A stretch of DNA of 11,841 bases, taken from positions 46,241 to 58,081 of the forward strand of contig NAOQ01000296.1 in the NCBI GenBank assembly GCA_002751075.1, written 5' to 3'. The DNA is from Ichthyophonus hoferi. Lineage: Eukaryota > Opisthokonta > Ichthyosporea > Ichthyophonida > Ichthyophonidae. Made by a program: the position numbers and the translations under genes. Of this stretch, positions 1 to 9,744 are shown one piece after another. The notes under the pieces were generated by a model. That model did no database searches, was not told where the DNA came from, and saw nothing but the letters and a program-made list of their open reading frames with translations. Position 1 is the stretch's first letter. Every line of letters begins with the position of its first letter.

Positions 1-602
1 TTCTAATAATTATTAATCTTCCGTTACAGTATTTTTTGTGTCTACTTCAAACTCTAGTGTAGTATTTAAGAAGTAGAATGTGTATGATAATCCCTCTACT
101 TGTAGCACATTTTTTAGAATTATCCGGCCCCTTTTCCCGGCTACATTTATCTGTAGTCTGATATATTTTTTCCTGGGTTAAGCATTTTATATTTCGTTAA
201 AATTCTAACTGTGGTAATTTGCAGCAGAGGTGTTTATATATTATATACTTGACCCCACCACCATTAACGAGTATTGGTGTGTATTACCAGACGAGTTGCA
301 ATATTCTCGTATCTTGCATATGTGGGTTAGTTCTTGCATGTTTGAGCGTGCTTAATTATAATTTTGAATCAGTGGAAAGCCAAGCAGGAAAGCCAAGCAG
401 GAAACCCACTACTACCAAATCAAGACTATGATGGTATTTATGCAATTATGACTATACTTAACGCCTGTTGATATAGTTATACACCTATTCACTTGCATGT
501 TCATCTAACTAATTGAATATGGGTCAAAATATATGTAAGAATAGGTGAATTATTCGGGAAATAAATAATGGCATTTAATATATTATAGACGTGGATTAAG
601 CA
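1..602. other. AT-rich spacer with a 13-bp tandem duplication
   Basis: No convincing gene is seen here. A plus-strand frame at 219-431 after a TTTGCAG could be a terminal exon with one hydrophobic stretch (around NILVSCICGLVLACL), but nothing else supports it. Two exact tandem copies of GGAAAGCCAAGCA lie at 374-386 and 387-399. Confidence 0.4.
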
Positions 603-803
603 CTATTTCTGGCTTGCTCCGTTGTTAGATTCAATTAAGTTATTCGAGGAAACTATCACGTCATACAAATAATACACGTAAGGCATAGCTGGCTCTGTAT
701 ATTTTTCAAGAAGATTGTTAATGCTAATATTATTCCATTTATCACAATATTGAACAATACATAATTTTTGGTCCGTTACATGAGGAACAAAGTTGCACAA
801 ATG
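603..803 (-). CDS. possible terminal exon, unrecognised
   Basis: A minus-strand frame of 66 codons follows an acceptor-like TTTATAG directly beside a T-rich tract and ends in TAG. It reads through stretches such as HVTDQKLCIVQYCDKWNN and MPYVYYLYD. It has no credible start of its own, and the only gene upstream on this strand is the bZIP gene, which has its own stop and poly(A) signal. It could be an alternative last exon of that gene, a remnant, or chance. No family was recognised. Confidence 0.2.
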   Translation of the reverse strand, partial: HLCNFVPHVTDQKLCIVQYCDKWNNISINNLLEKYTEPAMPYVYYLYDVIVSSNNLIESNNGASQK

Positions 804-825
804 CTATAAATTTTTTTAAAAAAAA

Positions 826-860
<35 letters not shown>
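826..860. repeat. TA microsatellite
   Basis: An almost pure TA dinucleotide run with a single C at 841, preceded by T7 and A9 homopolymers. It is expected to vary in length between individuals. Confidence 0.9.
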
Positions 861-1038
861 AAAACAACAACGGAGAGGTGGCATTGGGTTTTTCTCCCTT
901 ACTGTATATAGCATAGCACTCAAGATAAAATGGCTAAATCATAATAATAAGCATCTGTTGAAACTTTCATGATTAGTATTAAGATAACATATTTCTTTCA
1001 ATATATCCTATTATATACACATAAAGGACTTCATGCCA

Positions 1039-1044
1039 TTTATT
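1039..1044 (-). terminator. poly(A) signal of the bZIP gene
   Basis: The minus strand carries a canonical AATAAA, 72 bases beyond the bZIP stop codon. This gives a short 3' UTR probably ending around 1010-1025. It is the nearest canonical signal downstream of the stop. Confidence 0.65.
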
Positions 1045-1115
1045 CGAGTAAAGGTATAAGCAAACACTTGTTTATAGACCATAAATTATATTTAAATTAA
1101 AATCATAAAATGGTT

Positions 1116-2652
1116 CTATACAGTCGCGTCTCTATGTTTATCTTCTTTGGCCTCTTGTGGCGTATCCGCCTTAATTGGTGACATATTCAGTTTGGCCCTT
1201 AATTCTTCAACCTCTTTAGCTAGTCTGACATTGTGTTGTTCTACATCACTAAGTTTTGATCTTAGTGTATCATTCATCGCGATATAAGCAGAGGCCTTTT
1301 CCTCCAGGTCACCTATATATTCTTTTTTTCTCTTTCTACACTCTCGCGCTGACTGCCGGTTCTTTTCTAATTTAGCTACTTTTCTCGCTTCATCGCTTAT
1401 CTCATCTGATTCATTCCTGCATTCTACGCTTTTGTGTTCAAGCTTTACTTGAATTCGATGGCATGGCATGGGCGTGGGCAATTTCGATATAAGATTAGGA
1501 CTATTTGGATTATGCTCAACACGTTTAGTATGCAATAAAGACGCCGTTGAGTGTATTGGATTGACAAGAGAAGATACAGCTGAAGCAGTGGTGTTTCTAT
1601 GTATAAGCGATGGTACCTGTTTGCGACTACTTGACTTTTTAATTGGCTCTGTGCTTGATGCACTCACTGTACGACGTCGCAGGGTTGCCTGCCCTTTCCT
1701 TACTTTTTTTGTGTATCCACTATTTGGAGCGGTATGAGACTGGGGGACTGATATCCTTGTAGATGCAATAGACTGTTGTTCAGGTGTTGTTGTTGGTAGT
1801 TCCTGCTTAACATGAGTCAGAGCTGCCTATTCATATATGATGAAATAATATCAGTGAATGTCAAACAAGTATAAGACAAAAATAGTTTGGTGGTGTCATT
1901 TTGCGCGCTTTCAACATTGCATGTAGATCTTACTACTTTCCTTTAGTGCTATCGTATTATCATGTTATCGAACGACTGTGCACATAACTGTAAATATCAT
2001 TTATAATACCAAGAAAACTTATAACAAAAAAAAACGCAGTATTAAATATCAAAAGCATAGCTCATGAGAACATATACAATTAGGTTAAGTACTTCAAATG
2101 CACTTGAAAATCACAACCAGAGAGCCTATTAACCTGGTTTTAAAGTGTAAGTAATAATAGTAAGGACGTGACGGCAATACTTCAATAGCCGGGTTCGATA
2201 AAAAATATTATACTCTTAAATGATGGAAAAAAAATTCGACATAGGAATAGTATCTCGATATGCACAGCATAAATAAATCTTACCTCATCATGGACGTGAC
2301 GTATATTAGTATCTAGCGGATCCTGTTCCTGGGTATCCAACAATTGATGCAGGACTGAATCACTCAACTCATCGTCAATAAAGAAATCAGGTGGTTCGCA
2401 TGGTATATTGAGTTCTGATGTCATATTCAGATTAGGTGTGTACATCCAGGTAACTCCACCAAACCTTAATGGTTCCAGAACGTTTATCCCAGCATTGATA
2501 GCCTCCAATGAGCGTCTATGTGCTGCGGGCGAGGAAAGAACAATATTGTACATATCTGACATTTTTTGTGTGATGACTGGCATGTCTGTATGATAAAAGG
2601 GGCCATAGTGATTGTGTACGGAGTGATCGGGATATTGAGGACTTCGTACCAT
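1116..2652 (-). CDS. CREB/ATF-like bZIP transcription factor, two exons
   Basis: The coding sequence joins exon 1 (2652 down to 2284) to exon 2 (1826 down to 1116): 359 residues ending in TAG. The intron has donor GAG|GTAAGA and acceptor GAATAG|GCA, both in phase 0. The ATG has A at -3 and G at +4, and an in-frame stop lies upstream. Residues about 270-293 are a basic region containing NRQSARECRKRKKEYI, with the invariant N279 and R287 in N-x7-R spacing. A zipper follows with heptad positions L297, Y304, L311, V318, L325, L332. The N-terminal part has an acidic, hydrophobic patch (DFFIDDELSDSVLHQLLD) that could be an activation domain. Two psi-K-x-E sumoylation motifs (VKQE at 129-132, VKLE at 250-253) and a basophilic-kinase site (RRRT, 173-176) are visible. 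Known for the family: such proteins dimerise in the nucleus and bind CRE-like sites. The RQSARECR core recalls CREBL2, while RKRKKEYI recalls CREB/ATF, so the subfamily is open. There is no KID sequence like that of CREB1. Confidence 0.9.
1827..2283 (-). other. intron of the bZIP gene
   Basis: This 457-bp GT-AG intron separates the presumed activation region from the bZIP domain. The donor is near perfect (GAG|GTAAGA). The acceptor has only a modest pyrimidine tract before ATATGAATAG. The exon 1 frame stays open for about 33 codons into the intron before a stop near 2182, so an unspliced transcript would encode a 156-residue product without the DNA-binding domain. No other feature was recognised inside the intron. 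Confidence 0.8.
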
Positions 2653-2770
2653 AATATTTCTTGCCTTACTACTGGCGTCCAGCTCAACTCTCCGTTATGT
2701 ATACCCCAAGGTTAGGTTATCCAGCCCTTCAAAACTGAGCGATGGATGGAAATCGCTGTTTACACTAAAT

Positions 2771-2778
2771 ATTATATA
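2771..2778 (-). promoter_or_regulatory. TATA-like box of the bZIP gene
   Basis: On the minus strand this reads TATATAAT, about 120 bases upstream of the bZIP start codon. That is a plausible distance for a core promoter with a short 5' leader. In AT-rich DNA such boxes also occur by chance, so support comes only from position. Confidence 0.35.
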
Positions 2779-2952
2779 TGCTGACACGGAGTATCCTGAG
2801 GGGGAAATACCAATAAAGTTTAATATACTAAGACTGCTGCTGTATATCGCTGCATTTCTGTATAATGCAGATTATCAACAACAGTTTAAAAAAAATAATA
2901 ATAATACTAGAACTAATGCATATCCATTAAACAGAGTACATAATCGTATGCC

Positions 2953-3335
2953 CTACGTAAATTTCTGTAAGACAAAAAAAGGAAAATATCAAGCACAAAT
3001 GAAATACAAATGTTAAACTGTACTATTACCTGTAAATATACCGGTTTAGGAGAAATATCGTAGTCAGAGCTTACAAACAAGGGGGATTTCAATATTTTTC
3101 AACTAGGATTATGTAGATGTGTCCTCAGAATAATATACTTCCACTTCCTCTGCAGGCTGTTCATAATAAAGTCGTGGAATTCGCCGCCAATAATGCAAAA
3201 TTGCATGTAACGACTGCTCCTATTCTGTTTCAAGTCTATATTCGTCCTGTCACAAGCAGTATGATGGGATGTGTCGAATATGGTAAATAAAACTTCAGAA
3301 CTATACAGAACGATGCCGAATATCTTTTTTACTAT
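2953..3335 (-). CDS. possible 3' exons of an unrecognised minus-strand gene
   Basis: Three exon-like segments fit together in phase: 3335-3139 (197 nt), 3069-3030 (40 nt) and a terminal 2964-2953 ending in TAG. The introns are 69 bp (GTATAT...TTTGTAAG) and 65 bp (GTAATA...TTTGTCTTACAG); the second has a strong pyrimidine tract. The first segment contains the stretches YMQFCIIGGEFHDFIM and NSLQRKW, the second SPKPVYLQ. It is clearly richer in G+C than its flanks. A further open segment at 3711-3612 (acceptor AACAACAG, possible donor GTATTC), containing SENLEMTGKEKTILSVEPT, would join the first exon in phase 0. The start was not found and no family was recognised. Short open frames are common by chance in AT-rich DNA; the case rests on joint splice-site and phase agreement. 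The 3' end lies about 300 bp upstream of the bZIP start, on the same strand. Confidence 0.33.
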
Positions 3336-3711
3336 CTGTAAATATATTTCTTGTAGTTATTATATCTGCGGCGCTTACACATATCAGCTAATAAAAATCA
3401 AAACAACTCGAAACAAAATAATGTTTGTAAGTTTGATTGAACCGTATCTGCGTTTAAGTTAGATTAAAGGAGTCCGCCGCCAAGACGGCAAGATTAGGTA
3501 TGCAGGTGAGTTCCAGGATCTGCATAATGCGATATATGATTGATTTATAAAGTCACATTTGTATCAAGGTATGTGATTATTGATCAAATATCAGGTATTA
3601 TTGTTGAATACAAAAGCTATTTGTTTAGTTGGCTCAACTGATAAGATTGTTTTCTCTTTTCCTGTCATTTCCAAGTTTTCACTTATAAAATATGTATAAA
3701 AATACCATTTT

Positions 3712-4256
3712 CTGTTGTTTATTTTTTATTCTAATATTTTAAATTATAATATTTTTTCATGTGCGTTTATGTAAGTACTTAAATATTGGCTAGGATTTTG
3801 TATTATCTGACATGACGAATAGCGCAATAGTCGGTCAATAATACATGTGAACTCTGGACAGGTATTGGAATGTATATATACTAATCACATGATATTCAGC
3901 TAATCGCTGGATTTTGCGTTAAAATATATATTGTTATTTCGCATTTATATTTGACACTGAATTTTTGTTAGATGCTTTCGATAACCAAAACAGCAAGTTA
4001 AAGTATCCCAAAAAAAAAAAAAAAACCAATACAACTACGGTGTTTTGATAATGTAAACCATGGAGTTACTCAAATCGGTTCATATGACTATTGGTCAATA
4101 ATCATTCCAGCTATTGTAATATTACCACATAAAACTATTTCCCAAATGTCAGAAAGCCTACTATCTATCGCCTTAATAGACTAATTATGGAATTGGCTTC
4201 AACTTGCTAAATGAAAAATGTGTTTGTTTAAAATTTGATGGTATTTTTACCACTGG
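3712..4256. other. AT-rich spacer with an A16 run
   Basis: The stretch is very AT-rich and includes an uninterrupted A16 at 4010-4025. A minus-strand open segment around 3872-3775 (containing TCPEFTCIIDRLLRY) could be another exon of the gene at 2953-3711, but no donor here is in phase with the exon at 3711, so it is left uncalled. Confidence 0.5.
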
Positions 4257-4289
4257 GTGATCGATCACTCTTAAGATCTACACATCTTT

Positions 4290-5985
4290 ATGCTAAGATT
4301 GAGATTGAGTAGATTTGGTTAGTAGTTTGTTTGCAAAGCTTGGATGCTTATGATTCTTAGCTATATTGAACATCGTGTGTTTTAGGTTCAGAATCAAAGT
4401 GCATGATTTGTATGAAAAAGAAGACTTGGTTATTGCACTGTAGAGAATAGGTTAATTTAGCTGAATATTGGTTTGAAGTGAATCTAATGTCTTTTGTAGA
4501 CTGGGTCGAGTTGCTGAGAGTAATCGCTTGGAAGGCATGAGCTTTTGGGGTGATTGCAAGGAAGTTTCCTTCTAGGTGGTTAGCTAAACTACTATATCTA
4601 GTCAGGAACTGTGTAGATATTTCAGTATTTTTAAGTCGTATATATTTAATATTATTGTAGGTGCAGTCGAGTTTGTTTTCGGCTGTTTTTCTATGATATT
4701 GTTCAAGTAATTGAGACTCGTCATAGGCCTACTGTGTGTTATCAAGATCGTTGTTGGAGGCATTGTTGCATGCATCTTGACCAATGAAAGGATGAAGACA
4801 TAAACGTACAATGTCTCATCAGGCATTGATTGGTTAGTACTATCAAGATTTGATTTTCCTTTCTTTCCATTCGGAAGTGAGGCTTCAGTTTGAAAGCTTC
4901 AATGGGAATTAAATGTGCATTGGCTTATTGAAGGAAGAGCTTGATTATGCCAGATAGGTGTGCTGAGGTCATCAATGGATCATGTGTTGATGAGAAGATG
5001 GGATTGGTCTAGCAATAAATGCAGCAGCAGGAGACTGAGGATCGGTATCCATAGTCATGTGCTAGATCACTAGCCAAAAATATTTACTCTAGTGCTTAGA
5101 TTTTCCACGTTATTGCAAAGAGTTTGAAAAAAGTATTTTTAAAGGATCATCATATCACGAATGGGATCTAGTTGTATTTGAATTAGTTATTGTATCTAGA
5201 AAGGCTGGATCAGACTCTATATGTGTTCATGGAGAGGAGCTGATACCTGCCTTGAATGTCTGCATTTGTATTAGGTTTTGAGTGTTAGATATACAATTGA
5301 CGTATGTTTGTGCAGGCAGGTGTTGATGAAGTTACTATTGGAGTAACCGTCAGTTGTGTTGCAATGAACTGATCTGAGTCATAGGGAGCAAAGGCCGGAT
5401 TGGAAATGGGTCTTAATTTACAGTAATTGAAGGCAATGCTGGCAAAGAAGTTGAATTGACATAAATCAGCAATGATAGATTGATTATTTTTTATATGGAA
5501 GAATTCCTCATGATAATTGAAGGGTACAATGAGTGGATTATTTTAATAAGCAAGTCTATGGTGAACGTACAAATATTTTTGTGTATACTACAGTGATGAA
5601 AGTGTGCAAGATAGGCCCAAAACCCTATTATGATTTGGAAATAGTCTTCTCCAATTATATGGTAAAGCATAATTGAAGACCAAGTCCTCATCTGAGACCT
5701 GAGTTTCTTTCGTCACTAGATTGAGCATATAATGTGGTAGTAAAGCATTATAATTTCATTAGGATCTAGGAATGTGTGGAATTTCTCAGTGAAGTTAGGT
5801 CTACGGATCCTCTATCCAAATCAGCAATTCCGATCTGTTCCAGAATGTAAGTTCAATTTGAATGGATGCATCCCAATTCCTTGGGCATAGTTAATTGGGT
5901 TGATTTGGGTTATTGAGTGATAATTTTTGAGGCTCTGATTAGGTGCTGGTTGATCAGTTGGTTTATTAACATTTCCTAGTTGTTT
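4290..5985 (-). mobile_element. decayed LTR-retrotransposon piece, gag region
   Basis: This block is A/C-rich on the minus strand, unlike its flanks. Its minus-strand translation matches the plus-strand element further right in at least three places. The first is the N-terminal gag segment at about 5800-5500 (VSDEDLVF followed by LPYNW, against VKDEDPIFQFNLP at 9830 and a similar segment at 6640). The second is at about 4967-4919 (HLS...K.F.Q, against 7391-7433). The third is at about 4840-4760, against 7587-7617 continuing at 8387-8440. Nucleotide identity in the third match is about 80% over 30 bases. It is an old, many-times broken copy, with gag parts only recognised. The family is inferred from the better preserved plus-strand relative. 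Its outer limits are judged from composition only. Confidence 0.6.
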
Positions 5986-6440
5986 CTACTTGTATATATC
6001 TAGAACCTTAAAGAATGTTAGCACGACTAGTTTTTATATATAGATATAGTGATTAACAAGCTAAATGTTTAATCCAGGATATCAAAGCTTTCTTTGTAAT
6101 ATATATTGGATATGGTTCTTGATTAATTCATGACCTAATTCATTATACCCGAGTGCTAAGTATATTACGTTTTCTACTGTTACTAATTTGCCTAAAACGT
6201 TATTTAAGAGAACACTCTTACCTTTTGACTTATTTGTGTGTAGAAAACTAGACCCTATAATATATGTATATATATATTAGGTTGCGATGCATACCTTGCT
6301 GGGTTGCAATTTTAAATCATTATTCCAACTGCTCCTAGCACTCCAGAAACGTTGAAACCTTGAGAATCTGACATCATGTGATTTGTGATTGAAAATCCTG
6401 GCGTTCATGTGATAACTCGTGATTATAATTTTCGATTAAA
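5986..6440. other. AT-rich gap between two divergent retroelement pieces
   Basis: It separates the 5' side of the minus-strand piece from the 5' side of the plus-strand piece. It may hold eroded LTR or leader sequence of one or both, but I see no matching repeats, and only a short TA tract near 6260-6280. Confidence 0.4.
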
Positions 6441-7621
6441 ATGTCTGGTTGCAACATGATTAGGGACAGCCAACAAGTTGACCCAGGAAATACCAACGTT
6501 TCCAATCTGGGGAGTGCATCTTTTTCTATTGATTCTGAATTTTACAGGAAACTGTGCATGCAGCCAAATCTCAACAAAAGTACAACAATTGCATACCACG
6601 CCACAACATTTGACCTGATAACTGGTAAACCTGAAATAACAGATGTGGACCTGATCTTCCAATTTGATTTATTAGTGAATTAGACACAGTCAGATTAAAA
6701 TCTCAATAAGGTTGTCGGCCATTCTTCCATACTTTTACTGTGCTACCCACATGACTATTTATCCATCTAGAATATATTTGTTTGTTATAAATCATAAGAC
6801 CCCACTCATTGGACCTTTGAACTGCACCAAGGAACTTTTTCCAAAAACAAACACCCGCCCATTCTCTTTTCAATTATCAAATTCTGCAACTCCAAGCACT
6901 ACCAATGCTACCTTTACTTCCTGCAACCCAAATTTTACTACCCATCATACCCTTAATCCCTGCAACTCCAGTTTTTCCCCCTGATATGCAACTGACATCT
7001 ACTCCATCAGCAACTACACCAACACCACCTGTACGGGCACCAGTTAATTACCTATCCAATACCAAAAAATCAATTCAATTACACACCTTCATGGCAAGTA
7101 ACAACAATTCTCTGCTTCTAAATATGGACACCAATCTGCTCTTAATACAGATGCAATACTTAATTGCCTCACAATCAGAAGCCATTCAATAGAGTTTCAA
7201 TGACTAATATGACACCATTAAAAATCTTAATGACGGTATTAACATTCTAAAATCTAAACTTAATAGTGATTCAGTTTTTTTCAAAAGACCTACTAAGCCC
7301 ATGGCCATGGAGACTGACATTCCACTCACCACTGATGTAAATACTGCTATACCAAATGCACCTCATTTGATCCAAAATGTCCCAATTTCAATACACCTGT
7401 CTGATACCAAGTTCTTCTTTCAATGAACCAATCTGAATTTATTCTTCACTGCCAATCCCCAATCTCAAACTTTACTGCAGGATTGAAAGGAAGAGCTTTT
7501 GATGATGTACAAACAGTTCAACTGTGAACATCAAAATTGATAGAAAATTGCTTTAATGTCTATTGATTGCATCAAAATCTTGGACATACTAGCCAATTAC
7601 CACCTGATGAGGCATTATGCC

Positions 7622-7906
7622 TATTGGAAATCTCTTCGTCAATTTCTGATGTACTGCCGTGTCCGTTGAAGTTACTGATTCTTCAAAGCTAGAACTTAAC
7701 GGAGAGGCTACGGAAGGAGGAGTGAGGTCGGGTAGCGCGAATGTTTGCCTTGTTGGTACAGCCTTGTAGGTTGTTGAGCCACCTGAATATCTAGAATCGG
7801 TTGAAAGAATAACTCGTGTTTTCTTTTCAGTTTTGGCGGACCGAAGGATGGTTCTGGGTGTTAGCCACAAAGTGCGTTTGATGCTCTTTCTAGATGATGT
7901 CCCTCT
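7622..7906 (-). pseudogene. exon-like open frame in the inserted block, CENP-T-like spacing
   Basis: The minus-strand frame is open from about 7950. A usable acceptor (pyrimidine-rich, ending CAAAAG) lies at 7907, followed by RGTSSRKSIKRTLWLTPRTI. It continues S/T/K-rich, with PTRQTFALPDLTPPS and then SPLSSSFEESV. The frame ends a few codons beyond the block boundary, in retroelement sequence, so its last residues are not native. There is no ATG at its start, so it is at best an internal exon cut from its gene. The order TPRT-hydrophobic-L/R, about 38 residues, then LP-acidic-L-x-PP resembles, from memory, the human CENP-T N-terminal region (TPRTLLK, about 41 residues, LPELEPP). CENP-T is an inner-kinetochore protein whose N-terminus recruits NDC80. 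The histone fold that defines the protein is not seen. Low-complexity chance similarity, or coding capacity belonging to an LTR element, are real alternatives. Confidence 0.3.
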
Positions 7907-8001
7907 CTTTTGAGAAATAAAAAAATAATGCCAATATCTAAGCGATAAAAGGTTTATTCACAATTTTCGGTCCTTAATAATGAACTGGGTTGGCGTTATA
8001 C

Positions 8002-8209
8002 TTTCCCGCCTATCTACTGACGTGTCAGCATACTCAAATGCGGTCCTCAAAAGGATAGTTCAGGATTTTTAATTTAAGCTATTTTCTCATTAAAAAGGGA
8101 CGATTATACGTAAGATCGCTTGCGTTACTTATTCCTCAATAGCAAGATAAGGATCCACCATACGTAAACATTGTGAATCTATGGTGAACCCCGGCTGAGC
8201 CGGACCAAT
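8002..8209 (-). promoter_or_regulatory. promoter-like motif cluster in the inserted block
   Basis: Within about 210 bp lie an E2F-type site (TTTCCCGCC, 8002-8010), an interrupted palindrome with an ACGT core (CTGACGTGTCAG, 8017-8028), two ATACGTAA sites (near 8106 and 8163), a GC-rich palindrome (CCGGCTGAGCCGG, 8191-8203) and a CCAAT box (8205-8209). All lie upstream of the minus-strand open frame at 7622-7906. The arrangement suits either a cell-cycle gene promoter or the U3 part of an LTR. Function is inferred only from motif matches. Confidence 0.35.
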
Positions 8210-9744
8210 CGGTATCCTAGTTTAATTATACCATTTCACCGCCATTTGATATTATTAACCTCAGCTCCAATAAATTAATTATAGATAATATTAACCAATC
8301 ATTAGCACAGTACAAGTTTAGTACTCGATAATTGATAAATTATTAATAAATTACCATGAACTATTTACTGGCTTAAAATAACAACAATGCCATTTGTGCC
8401 TACATCACTTATCAATAACCTATACCCAACCTTGAATACTCTTCAAACCCATGCTTCACCACTTTGGCATGCTCTCTACGGTGCAATGGCCAGAATTGAT
8501 GCTGCTACCACCTCTGAATATTCACCTTTCACTCTGAGTCTCCTCCACATACCACCAACAGAGATCAAGGTTGCAATGCAGTACCCAAGACAATCCCACT
8601 CTCGGTTTTACACTGACCCTCATGTGACTCATACCACCACTGAATGTTACCTCAGCAAAAATGGACCTAACCCTGGCAAGATATTTCCTTCACTAAGATA
8701 AGTGACTTCCAGCACTGCTCATACCACCAGTAGCACACCCTGCTCCAACCATATAACTACGCCAGCTACCAAACCACTGCAACACAAATTCCATTCCAGT
8801 CCACCATACATGCCACACATTAATATAGTGATGCTTTAGACCTTGGAGTCCCAATGCATAAAAACCATGCCCACCATTACCTTTCCTACTGCAAAGGCCA
8901 ATCCTTCTTAGTATCTCTTCCAACTGTCAAACAAATTCCCAATCAGAAGTTTCCTAGTTGACAGTGGATACCCCTGTCATATCTGTATACCCTGAAAAGC
9001 ATTTACCAACTTCACTGCACTAGCACTCGACTTCCATCTTGTCAATAGAACCACCATGCATGCCACTTACTATGGCATAATCACCCTCCATTCCCACATT
9101 GATGGTGCCACCAGATATATAGTTCCTCACATGTCCTCTATTCCTTAAAAATACACCACAACTTCTTCTCCATTACTGCACTACACAGTCAGTAATGTTT
9201 AGTCTCCTTCAACAATGAAGAGGTCCCAATATCAGAGAATTAGACACTCTTTTCCTCTACATATACTCATAGCAAGAGGATATATTCCCCCTCCATACTC
9301 AACTACTCTTTCATTCTAATTGTAACTTTACATCAGAATTCACTACCTGCTGCAACTGTCCATCACTCGCTCTTCTTTATACATGGTGCCCATAACATGA
9401 TTGGTCCAAAAAAAAACCATTCTTGGCATACTCATTTTGCTGATAGCCATGGACATACTTCTACTGATATTTCCATCTCCAACGGTTTTCCTTCTCTCTG
9501 TTCCAGTTGTAAAAACCTGAAATCAGGTGTTATTTGGCCTTCCCAGCTCATGGACTGTTTAACTAAACATCTTACTGTAGCTACTAACTTTTATAACATT
9601 GAGGCTCCAAAAAAGGTCATCCCATGTGACACTGGTGTTATGAACAATATCATCACAACCCCTTCCCAATGCGATGAATGTGCAAAATATCCTCTCCAAA
9701 CCATCTACAGCTATATCATATATCCCCCATATTTCCTATACGGT

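Larger units (their letters stand above)
7622..8386 (-). mobile_element. 765-bp foreign block inserted in the retroelement
   Basis: The block is flanked by ATGCC on both sides (7617-7621 and 8387-8391). The related minus-strand piece shows the uninterrupted target around 4810: sequence matching 7587-7617 is followed directly by sequence matching 8387 onward. The block has a different composition from the retroelement, with GC-richer parts at 7640-7900 and 7990-8210. Read on the minus strand it begins TGTTG, as many LTRs do, ends CCAATA, holds promoter-like motifs and an AATAAA near 7955, and ends with a long open frame. It may be a solo LTR with a 5-bp target duplication, or a captured host-gene fragment. 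No inverted terminal repeats are evident. Confidence 0.6.
6440..9740 (+). mobile_element. decayed Ty1/copia-like LTR retrotransposon (gag to GAG-pre-integrase)
   Basis: The plus strand is A/C-rich and carries, in order: an N-terminal gag-like segment (6441-6800, starting MSGCNMIRD); a gag body (about 6990-7617, with GLKGRAFDDV near 7480); after the foreign block at 7622-8386, more gag (8387-8700) ending in a degenerate zinc-knuckle-like HTTTEC; an aspartic-protease-like LVDSG (DSG codons at 8960-8968); and a WHTHF...H.H...CSSC segment (9424-9510) resembling the GAG-pre-integrase zinc region. The roughly 155 codons between protease and that segment, with no reverse transcriptase between them, favour Ty1/copia order over Ty3/gypsy. 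The integrase core, reverse transcriptase and RNase H are not found. It is an old element with many breaks, and no LTR pair was confirmed. The family call is from motifs recalled, not from a search. Confidence 0.6.

Noticed and set aside
1445-1737. Open frames antisense to, or in another frame of, bZIP exon 2
   Set aside because: They overlap the well-supported bZIP frame and have no features of their own.
2408-2687. Short frames overlapping bZIP exon 1 in other frames
   Set aside because: Shadows of the true coding frame, which has a consistent splice junction into the bZIP domain.
3271-3462. Plus-strand frame of 63 codons
   Set aside because: Antisense to the better supported minus-strand exon at 3139-3335 and without splice or domain support.
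7622-8386. MITE or other terminal-inverted-repeat transposon
   Set aside because: The two ends of the block do not form an inverted repeat.
8693-8923. Minus-strand frame of 76 codons
   Set aside because: It is antisense to the gag-protease part of the fossil element; the plus strand carries the recognisable motifs.
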